NCBI GenBank assembly: GCA_026874595.1
Contig: CM049313.1
Coordinates: 44,854,659 to 44,918,658, forward strand
DNA from: Sipunculus nudus
Taxonomy: Eukaryota > Annelida > Sipuncula > Golfingiida > Sipunculidae
Reading direction: 5' to 3'
Length of the DNA: 64,000 nucleotides
The stretch's first letter is position 1. The number at the start of each line of letters is the position of its first letter. The position numbers and the translations under genes are program-made. Shown one piece after another: positions 45,260 to 57,500 of the stretch. The notes under the pieces were generated by a model. That model searched no databases. It saw only the letters and a list, made by a program, of their open reading frames with translations, and was not told the origin of the DNA.

Positions 45260-47235
45260 AGCTCAGCTGACTGAAAGTCATCTGAGCTATAGCGATCACT
45301 CTTTGTCCAGCGTCCGTCCGCCCGACCGTCCGTCTGTCTGTCCGTTAACCAGGCACAAATCGTAACCGCTGGACCTAGAATCTTGTAACTTGGGATTCTG
45401 AGAGGTCGATGAAAAATCTCCTTGGAAACCAGAAATTCGGTCTCTGTTACTCATATCCTTCGAGCTATGGGGAACTTTGTTCCATCAGTTTCTGCAGACT
45501 GGTGGCGCCACCTGTATTTTTCGATTTTTTACGAATTGTTTTCTCTATTTTTGAGACCTTTAAAAATGTGAACATCTGTTAAAAGGGCACAAATCGTAAA
45601 GACTGGACCTAGAATCTTCATTCTTGACACACTGAGAGCCCTATGAAAAGTCTCCATTGAAACCAGTAATTAGGTCTCTGTTAACTATATCCTTTGAGCT
45701 ATGGGGCCTTAAAGTACCCCCCCCCCAGAATAGTCAAAAATTTCGTACAAAATCTATAATATCTCATTAACTACATTACTGATGGTCATGATTTTTGGCA
45801 TACATATTGATCATGAGATGTTTTATCAGTTTCTGCAGACTGGTGGTGCCACCTATATTTTATTCAATTTATCGAATACCTGTATTTTTCGATTTTTTAC
45901 GAATTGTTTTCTCTATTTTTGAGACCTTTAAAAATGTGAACATCTGTTAACAGGGCACAAATCATAAAGACTGGACCTATATCTTTATTCTTGACACAGT
46001 GAGAGAGCTATGAAAAGTCTCCATGGAAACCTGAAATAAGGTCTCTGTTACCCATATCCTTTGAGCTGTGGGGCTCCCAATTACCCCCCAGAATAATGGA
46101 AAATTTGATAAAAACAAACAGCAACATCTCAATAACTACAACACTGATGGTCATGATTTTTGGCATACACATTGATCAAGAGGTGTTCCATTAGTTCCGG
46201 CAGACTGGTGGCGCCACCTGTATTTTTTTTTAATTTTCACAATTTTTTTTTTCTCTTTTTTGAGACCTTTAAGGATGTACTTATCTGTCAACAGGGTACA
46301 AATCGTTAAGACTGGACCTAGAATCTTCATTCTTGACCACAGGGAGACCCATGAAAAGTCTCCATGGAAACCTGGAATTAGGTCTCTGTTACCCATATCC
46401 TTTGAGCTATGGCACTCAAAAGTACAGCTCAGAATAATGGAAAATTTGATATAAAAGCTGAAGTATCTAAACCTATAATACAGAGATCACCATATTTGTT
46501 TGCATGGATATTAATTATGGAGTGTTTCATCAGTTTCTGCAGACTGGAGGCACCACCTGTATTTGTTCGGGGTTTTTTTTTACGAATTTTTCTCTATTTT
46601 TGAGACCTTTAAAGATATGAACATCTGTTAACAGGGCACAAATCATAACAACTGGACCTAGAATCTTCATTCTTAACACACAGGGAGACCCATGAAAAGT
46701 CTCCATGGAAACCTGAAATTGGGTCTCTGTTACCCATATCCTTTAAGCTGTATGGCTCCAAAATACCCCCATAATAATGAAAAATTTGATACAAAAACTG
46801 CAGTATCTCAATAACTACAACACTGATGGCCATGATTTTTGCAAACATATTGATCATAAGGTGTTCCATCAGGTTCTGCAGACTGGGTGCGCCACCTATA
46901 TTTTTTTTCAAATTTTTACTAATTTTTTTCTCTATTTTTGAGACCTTTAAAGATATGGTTATCTGTCAACAGGGTACAAATCGTAACAGCTGGACCTAGA
47001 ATCTTCATTCTTGTCATGCAAGGTGGCCCATGAAAAGTGCCTGTTATAACCTGAAATTAGGTCTCTGTTTCCCATATCCTTCAAGCTATATAGGACTCCG
47101 AAGTATCCCTCAGAATAATGGAAAATTTGATACAAAAGCTGAAGTATCTGAACAACTAATGCAGAGATACCCATAATTCTTTGCATGGATATAGACCATT
47201 AAGTGTTTTTATTAATATCTGCAGACTGGTATTTT
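45260..47235 (+). mobile_element. Helentron-associated-like element, family 1, 3' truncated
   Basis: Starts AGCTCAGCTGACT, GAA loop, AGTCATCTGAGCT, then CGTCCGTCCGCC-type repeats. About five tandem units of 340-370 bp follow (CTCTATTTTTGAG near 45541, 45909, 46253, 46591 and 46930), with GGACCTAGAATCTTCATTCT and, in two units, the palindrome GGTGGCGCCACC (45501, 46207). The usual 3' end is missing: the unit near 47230 is broken by the start of a family 4 element. Confidence 0.7.
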
Positions 47236-47438
47236 TGTATCCACCAAAACGGGGTTCCGCCGCCGCCGCCGCGGCGTTCGTTTCCGGAGAACTCCTCTGA
47301 GACTACTGGACCGATTTTTCCGAAACTTGCACCAATTATCGGGTCACATGTGAACTGGTGCCTAACCAATTTGCGTTGACCTCTGACCTTTCCTCTCTGC
47401 CCAGCGTCCATTTGTGCGTCTGTTTCCACATATAAACC
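47234..47438 (+). mobile_element. Family 4 element, 5' piece
   Basis: Begins with TATCCACCAAAACG, a degraded 5' hairpin, then GC-rich CCGCCGCCG. It matches 58395-58560 from GTTCGTTTCC through GCGTCCATT.GTGCGTCTG. It breaks off where the LINE begins. Confidence 0.6.
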
Positions 47439-48227
47439 TTCATATCATGAATTATGGACATTCTTCAGGATATTTTAAAATAGTAAGAGGAGTTAGAAAA
47501 GGAGGCCCCTTATCACCGCATTTATTTATCATCTGTTAAATAATTGCATGTAAATATTAGGAATAATCAAACATTCATGGTATAAAGAATAAAAATAATG
47601 AGGTAAAATTGGTTATATATCATGGTGACACCACTGTAATTTTAAAAGATTTTGACTCACTTAAAACTGTTCTAGAGGTGTCCAGAAAGTCTACAAAATG
47701 TTCAGGTTTACACATTAATAATGCTAAAACTGAAGCAATGTTCATACAAAAGGAAAAAACAAGAATAGCAATAGTCAACCTTTAGGATTAGTATATATGG
47801 TCAAAATGTGTGAGAGTGCTATAGGCACACACACACAGACATATAAACATATAATACAGAAAGGAGTAATATATTAAATTTTGATAATAAAATTAATAGC
47901 ATATGTGATAAAAAAAACTTGTGGAAACAAAGAACTTTAACATTGCAAGGGAGGATTTAAAAAGTAAAACACTATGTTGTTCTAAACTCACTCATCTCTT
48001 GTCGAATTTCAATATACCGGAAACTTTAAATATTTAAAAATTATTGGTGTTTTATATGGAAGGGACAGAAAAAGGGAAGGGTTAAAAGAGATCTACTAAT
48101 AAAACCATTTGAAAATGGGGGCTTAATATGTTTAGTATGGATTGCAACATAAAGGTGCAACAGGTAATGTGGATAAAACATATTTAGACAAAACCAAAAA
48201 AGGTTTGAAATTGTTTATAGATTCATT

Positions 48228-48258
<31 letters not shown>

Positions 48259-49466
48259 AAACAAAATTATGGTGTGAGTGTAATTATACTAAAGACTGTC
48301 TAAAAGGTCCTATGCAGGTTTTATATATACATAGATAAGTTTATTTCATGGAAGCAAGTTGGTATTCCAGAGTTTTCTTATTGCACATGGAATAATAAGA
48401 ATATTAAAATAAAAAGAAAACCGTTCTTCTGTAAGTCACTTTATAACTCAGGTTTAATATATTTAAAACACTTATTTTGTGTGAATGGTGATCCAGTCAG
48501 TTTGCAAGAGTGGGGAGAGAAAGGAGCAATACATAGAGATTATTTGGTTTATAGGTCAATAATTAAACAAAGTAAAATATTGAATCACTGGAGATATAAT
48601 GGACAGTCGATTTTGCAAAGTATATTTCATTGCAAAACAAGACAAGGGCCATTTGCAGTTGTAAATGTTATTGCAAAGCAGGTATATGATTTTTTTTAGT
48701 TTTGTTAAAACACAGGACTCCATTACAAGTCAAAAGTTAAGTACTAAATATTTTATATACTAATAGCCTTACATTATGTAAAGAAAAGAAAGTTAATGAG
48801 TTTCAGTTTAAAATACTCCATAATCATTTATATCTTCAAGAGAGATTATATAAGTTTGTGTATACTAAAGACCCAAATTGTATGCTTTGCAATATAGAGG
48901 TAGAAACGAAAGAGCATTGATTTTTTAATTGTTTTACTGTTAAACGAATTTGGCAAGATAAAGCATTTTTTATGTTAACCAATTAGTTTATTTACAGAGA
49001 GGAATATTTTTTAGGTATATCTGAAAAGAACAGGAGAATGGAAAATAAAATTCTTATACATGCAAAAGCTTTTATATATATGGAACTAAAGATTCTGTCC
49101 AGATAAACCTTGAAAAATTAAAAAAATACATGGATTACCAAAGGAAGATTAAATGTAGAAATAAGCCTACAGAAAAAAAAACAAATAAATGGTAACTTTT
49201 GTGGCAGAATATCAGAAAAACAATGAAAACTTGATCCATGCCTTCACAAAAGAAATTTGTATAAAACAATATATTTGACATATAAATGAATACAATATTA
49301 TTAAGCTTGTATAACTTAAAATTGCCAGTATTTCTAAAATTGTATATAGGTTGAAAAGGTAACAAGTTGTTAGTCATACGGTTACTTTGAATAAACCGGT
49401 TAATATGTATGTATAAATGTATTTTGTATTTAATATGGTTAATAAAAACGAAAAACAAAAACAACG
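47439..49466 (+). pseudogene. LINE 3' half (RT to C-terminal zinc finger)
   Basis: The plus strand reads RGVRKGGPLSPHLFII, an RT palm box, then a region where YADDT is changed to YHGDT, then SGLHINNAKTEAM. Further on come KRDLLIKPFENGGLICLVW, an ORF at 48481-48699 of the post-RT region, and a C-terminal CMLCNIEVETKEH with a later Cys, a CCHC-type knuckle seen in L1-like LINEs. Stops and shifts are frequent. The element is 5'-truncated at a junction with family 4 and ends in an A-rich tail at 49440-49466. Confidence 0.75.
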
Positions 49467-49489
49467 GTCGGACGAATGACAAATGTTGA

Positions 49490-49535
49490 TCATTATAGCT
49501 CAGTATAACTGAAAGTCAGCTGAGCTGAGATAAGA
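49490..49535 (+). repeat. Family 1 5' hairpin relic
   Basis: TATAGCTCAG and CAGCTGAGCTGAG, separated by a TATAACTGAAAGT loop, look like a mutated 5' end of family 1 with no core behind it. Confidence 0.4.
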
Positions 49536-49539
49536 AATC

Positions 49540-50748
49540 AACGCACGCCGACCGGGTATCAATTATTTACACTACATCCATTGCACGGGTTAGCGTCTTG
49601 GTTATCCACTGTAACAGATCGGGTGGTTCGGTCCACCCACAGCAAGAATATATTAAGACACTAAAGACAGGAGAAAACTCGAGAAAATAACGGGTATTCT
49701 TGATGAGTACAATAATGGATATATAACTTTAGTTACCTTTATTGCTATTTTCACATTTAATCTCTCCTAAATGCTTGCAGACTGCCAAATATATTGTTGA
49801 CATCCCTGCCAAGTAGGTGGATAACCGAGATCAGTATCCAGCAGACGACAAGGGCAAAAACTAGGACAAAGCTGAAAGTCTGTCAACTCAAAGGTATGAG
49901 CAAAATTAAACAGTTGTCCTACAGTAGAAAAGAACAGAAACAAACAGCATTTTGCAGTACTTATGCTATTAAAAATTGCATTTTGTCCCAATACATTTTA
50001 ATTGCAGAATTTAAACAGCTTATTACAGAAACGTGTAACGTTGCCGTGTTCTTTGGTGTAACGGGATATATTTCTTTCCAGGAAAAGGCGTACATGATTA
50101 TGAAGAGAAAATAATTAAACATTATATATATATATATATACATATATATATTCGAGGTGCGGACCAGACCACCCGCTGGTGGTCTGTTTCACCACAACAT
50201 CTGGCCAGTCCAGTTGTTGGCGATCTGGTATTAAGGGTGGACCAGTCCAAGCGGTCAGGTCCATTTATATATTTAATAATAATAAAAAATTCATTATTAA
50301 ATAATCAAAAAACCCATCAATAGGCCCTACTTGTTCATGTACTAAGAATGCATACTATAATTATGAAACATAATACTGTGAGTGTTAAACAATAAAGTAA
50401 TGAAACTAAATACTGAACAGTGTTTACAAAGACACTTTTTTGTGCAGCGTCTATTTTTAATACATACCCACCTTTGTAAAGAGTTTTGCCTATGACTGTG
50501 TTAACAGATGATTTAAGTGCAATATTATTATTTTACAATATAAAATATAAATAGAGTATATGCGTGAAAACTGAATGCAGAAATTTTTTTTATATAAAAA
50601 GTGAGAGTGCCATCTCAAGAACTTCATCTCAGTGGTCTCTGCTGAATTTAACATATTATGCTTATGGATCTGTATATATGTGTTGAAGCTTTAACACAGA
50701 CACCGTTTAAGTAAATTTCATGCTTTCATATTAATATTTCCATACCTT
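49540..50748. other. Gene-free stretch
   Basis: Contains TA repeats at 50126-50150 and a perfect 9-bp hairpin, CAGACCACC and GGTGGTCTG, at 50165-50186 in a GC-richer patch. No gene recognised. Confidence 0.4.
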
Positions 50749-51485
50749 TTATATTTTATCAGCTGTAACCCTTTCTCTCGGAGCACCAGAGCTGATGGAA
50801 CCCATTGTGGCTCGGGGATGTTTCAGTGGACGGGCTCGACTAGCACACCTGGTGCAAGTTTTGCACCAGAGGTCGACCTCTTCTCTAACCTTAAACCAAA
50901 AGAATTTTTGTTTAAGGCGGGTCAAAGTACGATCGACCCCAAAATGCCCAGATAGATCGTGCACTTGCCGTAGTACTGCTTCTCGAAATTGCTTGGGCAC
51001 AATAACCTGATGCCAAAAAGTCTTCATGTTTGGGGAGAAATACTTGCGACAAAGCACACCATCCCTGACTTCCATGCGGTCCCACTGGCTCAAATAATAT
51101 TTCACCGCTGGGGCAAGTGGTGACATTTCCCCCCAAAGGGGTTTGGATTTACCTCGAAGTTTTAGGGACAGATTTGGGCGAATCTCGGGGTCGTCCATTT
51201 GAGCATCTTTTAGCTCGTCAAGTGTCCAATTCGTCACCAACGAGTGATTTGATGATGCTCTCAACATCCTTATGGGGGAACTGACAGGCTTATCATCTGA
51301 ATCCATTTTGAGGGAGATCTCATCTTGTGAAGGGAGAGGAGAGAAATCCTGTATAGAATCTTCCTGTACAACAGGAGAAATCCCAAATTTGCGTAGCTTG
51401 CATGGGCAAGCTTGGCGACAGGGATGTCTGGACAGGGAATCAGCATTCAAGTGTTTGTTCCCGGGCCGGTATTGAGTTAATTGTC
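50749..51485 (-). pseudogene. Ty3/gypsy Pol fragment (RNase H end to integrase zinc finger)
   Basis: The 233-codon minus-strand frame starts with the RNase H exit box (NADSLSRHPC, preceded in frame by QYRPGNKHL up to about 51485). It passes a long acidic linker and reaches the integrase N-terminal zinc region with HDLSGHFG, then CKTCTRC (H-x5-H ... C-x2-C). It stops just before the catalytic core. Both ends are abrupt and no LTR is nearby, so this is a 0.74-kb fragment, a different lineage from the other two relics by sequence. Confidence 0.8.
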
Positions 51486-51666
51486 ATAATGTCAGGATAT
51501 ACCAGGGAAAGGCAGGGATGGTCCTGTCTGGTCCACACCTCTGGGAGCTAGTCGAACATATGAGAGACTAGCTCATCAAGGATTTGGTGAACACTTTACA
51601 TACTTAATACCAACCATGTAAACATTCTAATATTACCAAACTTTCCAGTCATTTTAGAGTTGCTTT
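51486..51666. other. Short spacer
   Basis: Nothing recognised. Confidence 0.3.
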
Positions 51667-52694
51667 ATTATCCCCTCGCAACGAAGTTGCAAAAGGGATA
51701 TAGTAACGCCTCTGTTCATGCGTCTGTCTGTCTGTCCGTCCTTCCGTCTGTCCGTCCAAAATTGCTTTGTGGATCAATTTCAAGCCAAACCGTTTGACCG
51801 AAACCTTTCATCTCGCACATATGGCTTACCCACCCATGGATGAAGAAACCTATCTATTTTGAGGTCACAGGGGCAAAGGTCACTGCCACAGCACCCACTT
51901 CTTGAAAAGTTTGTGGATCCATTTCAAGCCAAACCATTTGACATAAACCCTTCATCTTGCACATATGGCTTACCCACCCATGGATGAAGAAACCTATTGA
52001 TTTTGAGGTCATGGGGTAAAAGGTCACGGCCACAGCACTCACTTCTTGAAAAGTTTGTGGATCCATTTCAAGCAAAACCATTTGACCTAGACCTTTCATC
52101 TTGCACATATGGCTTACCCACCCATGGATGAAGAAACCTTTCGATTTTGAGGGCACGGGGTCAAAGGTCACGGCCACAGCACCCAAATTCTTGAAAGCTT
52201 GTGGACCCATTTTAAGCAAAACCGTTTGACCTAAACCTTCATCATGCACATATGGCTTACCCACCCATGGATGGAGAAACCTATTGATTTTGAGGTCATG
52301 GGGTTAAAGGTCACAGCCACAGCACCCACTTCTTGAAAAAGCTTGTGGATACATTTTAAGTAAAACCTTTTGACATAAACCTTTCATCTCGCACATATGG
52401 CTTACCCACCCATAGATGAAGACACCTATCGATTTTGAGGTCAGGGGGTCAAAGGTCAGGGCCACAGCACCCACTTCTTGAAAATGCTTGTGGATCAATT
52501 TCAAGCCAACCTGTTTGACCAGAACTTATCATCTCGCACATTTGCCTAACACATGGATACATGTACAACTTATTGAGTTTGACATCAAAGCTCAAGCTCA
52601 CACACCTCCCCACCTCATTTTAACACTTGCGTAATACACCCAGTATCATTATGCTCCCATGCGAGGGGATGCTCCACTTTGTGGTGCCCTTGTT
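51667..52694 (+). mobile_element. Helentron-associated-like element, family 2, copy 1
   Basis: The 5' end ATCCCCTCGCAAC-GAA-GTTGC and GGGAT form a hairpin. A GTCTGTCC/CCGTCC run (51722-51760) follows. Then come about five tandem units of roughly 145 bp (CCACTTCTTGAAAA joints), each with GGATGAAGAAACC, TTTTGAGGTCA and GGTCAAAGGTCA. The 3' part has GCGAGGGGAT (52661-52670), the exact inverse of the 5' arm ATCCCCTCGC, and the end CCCTTGTT at 52694. The second copy at 61978 shares the same ends. No true coding region; the minus-strand frame 51854-52264 is a by-product of the unit length. Confidence 0.75.
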
Positions 52695-53344
52695 TTATAA
52701 TATTTTATTAAGCCAAAGGAAACTCATAATGCTTCTGCCTGGTTTGGCCCTCCGAAATAAAACCTATTTAAATTAGGCTATCACAGAATGAAATTATGAT
52801 GCATTTTCAAACATTTTAATGGTCCTGAGGAAACTCATCAGCTGGCTTGGGCCCAGCTGAGCTCTCTGGATTAACAGCTATGTACAAGTTCACTAAAAGA
52901 CGAACAAGTTTACGCCGGTATAATAAAGAATTTTATGTGCCCTTCATGTTTGCCTAGGCCCTCACAGGACCTTACAGACATTTGGTATTAAAAACTACAT
53001 GTGAGCGTACACAAAAGAAAACATAATTATGCATTTTTTCAGCCTTTTTTACTTGGCTCTTAGATATTCCTGGCCAGCCCAGGCCCTGTTGAGCCCTAAG
53101 GATAAAACTCCCCCCTTTATTAACCTGAAATTCAATGTCTAAAGCAGCTAGAACATCCTGTTTCAAACAAATTTCTACATATTTCTACACAATAATTTTG
53201 GAGCATGTTCAGAATCTGGTCTACTTGATGAGACCTGAAAAATAAATACATAATCCTGCTTACTTCCTCATATGTATTTCCTGCGTAATCCACTAGATGG
53301 CTCTCCTTTCCTAACATGATTTTTCAATGAATGTCAGAAGTTGT
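52695..53344. other. Gene-free stretch
   Basis: Nothing recognised. Confidence 0.35.
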
Positions 53345-53435
53345 CTCTGTTTGGATTTGAACCCACAATCTCATGAATCATTTTAGTTTATTTATGTGTA
53401 GTTGTCAAGCACCATCTACCAAGCAAACAAGGAAA
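53345..53435 (-). repeat. tRNA-like relic (possible SINE head)
   Basis: On the minus strand a GCTTGGTAGATGGTGCTTGA stretch (A-box-like) is followed about 45 nt later by GGTTCAAATCC, a near-perfect B box. The spacing is longer than in a true tRNA and the arms do not pair well. It is likely a tRNA-derived SINE or tRNA pseudogene. Confidence 0.4.
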
Positions 53436-53965
53436 CTATTTTAGATGTTTTACATTAATAAAACGTGCTATGGGGTGCTGCCTCCCCCACAGGCCCACAT
53501 CTAAGCTTTAACAGGGAACCCAGCTTCCCCTAACTCCTTCAGTGCTAATATAACTCCATGTGTGGGCTCATTCTACATGGGGAATTTATCATATTTCTGT
53601 AATTGTAAGGAAACAAGATTTTATGTGACACCCCTTTGCCATGATTCAGGTGTAGACCCTATTTTGAACATCTGCCTATATTTTAAAAGTACAACTTTAA
53701 TAATTCTGACTTTAAATAATAATGTCATTTTGTGCAGTGCTTGTGAATCTTATAGCTCTGAAACATACCTTTATGATGTAAAAGACCTGTGATTAACAAA
53801 GACATATCTTTTACATAACTAATGAAAATCAATGAGTTTTGTTTCATATATTTTTTGCTTTTTATTTCAGGTTGCACCTTTCCTGAATCAAAATCACTGG
53901 TTATTGCTAAATTTCTCTTAATGCAGACCCCTGTTTATTGAACCTCTTCCATATTATATGTGACA

Positions 53966-54527
53966 ATGAGAGCCCACATTTGGAGGTGGCTACCATTCTC
54001 ACTATCAGCAACAAAAACTGAGAGTAGAGCTGGAAGGAATCTTCATACAGTGGCAAACAGAACATGTTTCATGTACTGCTGCAGATGTAAAAGTAAAAGT
54101 GCAAAAACTATTGTGACGAGCAGTTATTTTCCTGTGTCTGAGTTACCAAATGTGTCATATTTGCCTCCTTATTTAGTCAAGAGAGCCAACTATTGTAGTC
54201 AGATAAGCCAAACCAAAGATGCCACCAGAGACAAGTCACATCCAGATTCTGAAGATATACAAACTGACAGAGCCAGAGACAAAAATGGAACAAGAAACGG
54301 GATCAGGTTGAAGTTTGTGACTGTCCCTGTACCATTTGCTGCTGGTGCCAAATCCACAACTGTTCAGGACCTGAAGTTCAGGACTGCCTATGTAGATACT
54401 GGAGTTGGGGCTGATGCTCCCATTGTGTTAGGTCTGCATGGAACCCCTGGTACTCACAAAGACTTATGGCCAGTGACGCATCAACTTGTCAGGCAAGGGG
54501 CCCGTTTGATTTTGCTCAACCTGCCAG
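53966..54527 (+). CDS. Hydrolase exon 1 (first coding exon)
   Basis: ATG 53966 is chosen because an in-frame TGA lies upstream (53939-53941) and A is at -3. A good acceptor (TTTTTATTTCAG) ends at 53870, so 53871-53965 may be 5' untranslated. The donor is CCAG then GTAAGT, leaving one base of a Gly codon. Confidence 0.8.
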
Positions 54528-57500
54528 GTAAGTACAAGGTGTATTTTACAGATAACAGTAAATGGGGCATTCTTCTTGTTCTTTCTTGTTTTGTAAATAA
54601 TGCATAATCAGGAAAAAGAAATTTTTGCAAACCCCTGAAAACAAACTGTAATTTCTTTTAAATTCAATTTACATGTATGTTGTTTTACATAATTTATATT
54701 ACAAGACTTTGAATAAAGGTAGTTTCCATTTATTCACCAAGATTTATAATAAGATTAAATGGCTTAGACCAAAGACAAGCTAACAGCCACAGAATGCAAC
54801 AGACTGAGACAGAGATGCAGGGAAGATTCTGTGCTCAAGTGAAAGTAAGGGGGATTGAAATAATACTGCATAAATTAACTTCTTTTAAGGTGACAATGTA
54901 TTTTATTGCACCATATAACTATTATCACTTCTTCAGATTTGTTTTGGCCTTGATTCATAAATTTATTAACATATCTTAAATATCCTTCAACAAAATCAGT
55001 CTCTGTTGCATTTTTTGCCCCTTTCACTCAGATGATCTTATGTTTCTCAGTTGATACATAGGTCACAGTGTGACTGAGCATCATTACCCATGGGTCACTT
55101 TTCTTTTCCAGGATATGGAGTAACTTCAGGAATAAATAAAGCCACAGACAGATCATTCCATCATAGTAATGAAGAGCGTGTAAAATTCATTCTGGGTTTC
55201 CTAAAAGAAATTGGGGTTTCAAGGTAAGATGCTGGCTTATTTTTTGTTTGTTGACTGACTGTAGGTGCCTGTGCCCAATGGAACTTGTAACATAATGAGA
55301 GTTAATAGAGGCTGTTGATGTACCAGTTCCTTCAGGTACTGGAGAAACATTTCAGACTACAGTTTAGAAGTACTCATACCCTGTCATTTATTATATTCTT
55401 TTCTGTTTCCTTGGTTTTATTAAAGTAAAAAATAAAAAGGTCTGAAAAAACTATTAGATTTAATGAAAGTTTTAAATGAAAAAAAAAACTAATCAACACA
55501 TGTAACTTCTCAAGAAAAGGACTAATATTGCACCTCACCACTTTTTGTTCAGCCTGTAAAATTCATATTGGGTTTGCAATAAACAAAGGTATGATTCATA
55601 ACCTCTGTATTGTAAGTTTACTGTAGATGCCAGTGAAAGGGAATACTTGACTCACTCATATTTTTCATATTTCAATAAATGGTAATAAATTGTGTGATAA
55701 TGCAAGCAAACATAGAATAAATAACATATGTAAAAGAATAATAGGAATTGAATGAACAGTTTAAAAAACAGTATTAAAATTCAATATTAATTTGCTCCAC
55801 AATGCAGTGTGTTTAGTTTTAATATTTAAAGGGTGATTGCTTATCTCAGTTGGTTTGACAAAATAAATTTTCTCTTAAAAAAATTATTATTGTAATTCTG
55901 TGTCAAAATGCAACACATTGCCATGTGTTGAGCTGCCATATTTGTATCTGCCAAAACGAAGTTTTGCGGATACTATGTTTTTAGCTCAGCTGACTTTCAG
56001 TCATGCTGGGCTATAGCGATGGGTCGTCCGGCCGGCTGGCAGGCAGTTAGCAGGGCACAAATCGTAACCATAGGGGCTAGGGCCATGAACCCTATGCAGT
56101 CTTAGAGGTTATAAAAAGATCTCCTTGCAAACCTGAAATTAGGTCACTGCGACCTATATTCTGGAAGTTATGGGGTGTGTTTGCACCCCCCAGAAATAAC
56201 TCTTTGAGACAAAATTTTCATCCCAAACCTTCCATCTTTCACATACAGCTCACCTACCAACAGGGGAAGAACCATAATTTTTTTGAGGTCAAAAGGTCAA
56301 AGGTCAAGGTCACAGGAGCCTCTTCTTTAAAAAGCCTGTGGATGCATTTTAAGCCAACCCTTTCATCCCAATTCTTTGATCTTTCACATATAGCTCACCT
56401 ACTAAGTTGGAGAAGAATCCTATAGATTTTGAGGTCACAAGGTCAAAGGTCAGGGTCACAGGATCCACTTCTTTGAAAAGGTTGTGGACACATTTCAAGC
56501 TAGACTTTTCATTCCAAACCTTCCAGCACTGATATCGCTTCTCTGCCAACAGGGGAAAAGACCTGTTGATTTTGAGGTCAAAGGTCAAGTTCACAGCACC
56601 CACTTCTTGCGTGGAGTCTTTTTCAGGCAAACTTTTCAATCTGTACCTTCCATCTGTCATATATGGCTTACCTACCAATAAGGGAAGAAGCCTATTGATG
56701 TTGAGGTCAAAAAGTCAAAGGTCAAGGTCACAATATTTAATTGTTCTAAATGCTTGTGAGCATATTTCAAGTGTAACTGTTCAACCCAAACCTTCAGTCT
56801 TTCACATATGCCACATCTATGCATCACTCAGTTTGACTCAAACTTCATATTTATGGGTCTTTTTGCTTGAATAAATAACTTATTGATTTTGGGGTCAGCT
56901 GGTCAGCAGGTTAAAGGTTGCAGGTCAAAGTTATTCACCCATTGGTTGCCAAGTAATTACACCAGATTTAAGTGGTTAGTAGTTACCCATCATTTAGAAA
57001 GAATCCGGTTGATATATGGGCAAAAGGCCAAGGTCATAGGTCAGGGATGTTCACAATTACTTATTTTATAGACCATCTCTATTTTTCTTGTATATATAAC
57101 CATCCCACTCCAGCTGGTACATCTCCCTGGTGGCTGTAATTGTGAGTGACACTGGTGACATATGACTCCCTTTTGTATCAGCCTATTAAGTGATAAGGCT
57201 CAGTGATAAGTACCTCGTTACTTCATAACAAAAACACTGTTGTCAGAATGCTTCAGCCAGGCATTAAGACTATGAGAGTATAGTATTAAGGTTTAGCTAC
57301 TGATTTATAAGATGATGTGAACATTTTGCAGTTTATTTTATGGAATCCTAGCAATAAACTTAGTTTCCTAGATATCTGAATATTTTAATATATATCACCA
57401 CATATAAAAGCAAGTGTTTGTTCTCATAATATGTGGATGTGTACCTTGATTTAGGATGGCTTTTTGTTTTATTTCAAGACTCTTAGTCATGCTTTCTGCA

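Noticed and set aside
51854-52504. Long minus-strand open frames with a repeated peptide (family 2 core)
   Set aside because: They follow from tandem units whose length is near a multiple of three in a noncoding element; similar frames occur in 56349-56678 and 62028-62771.
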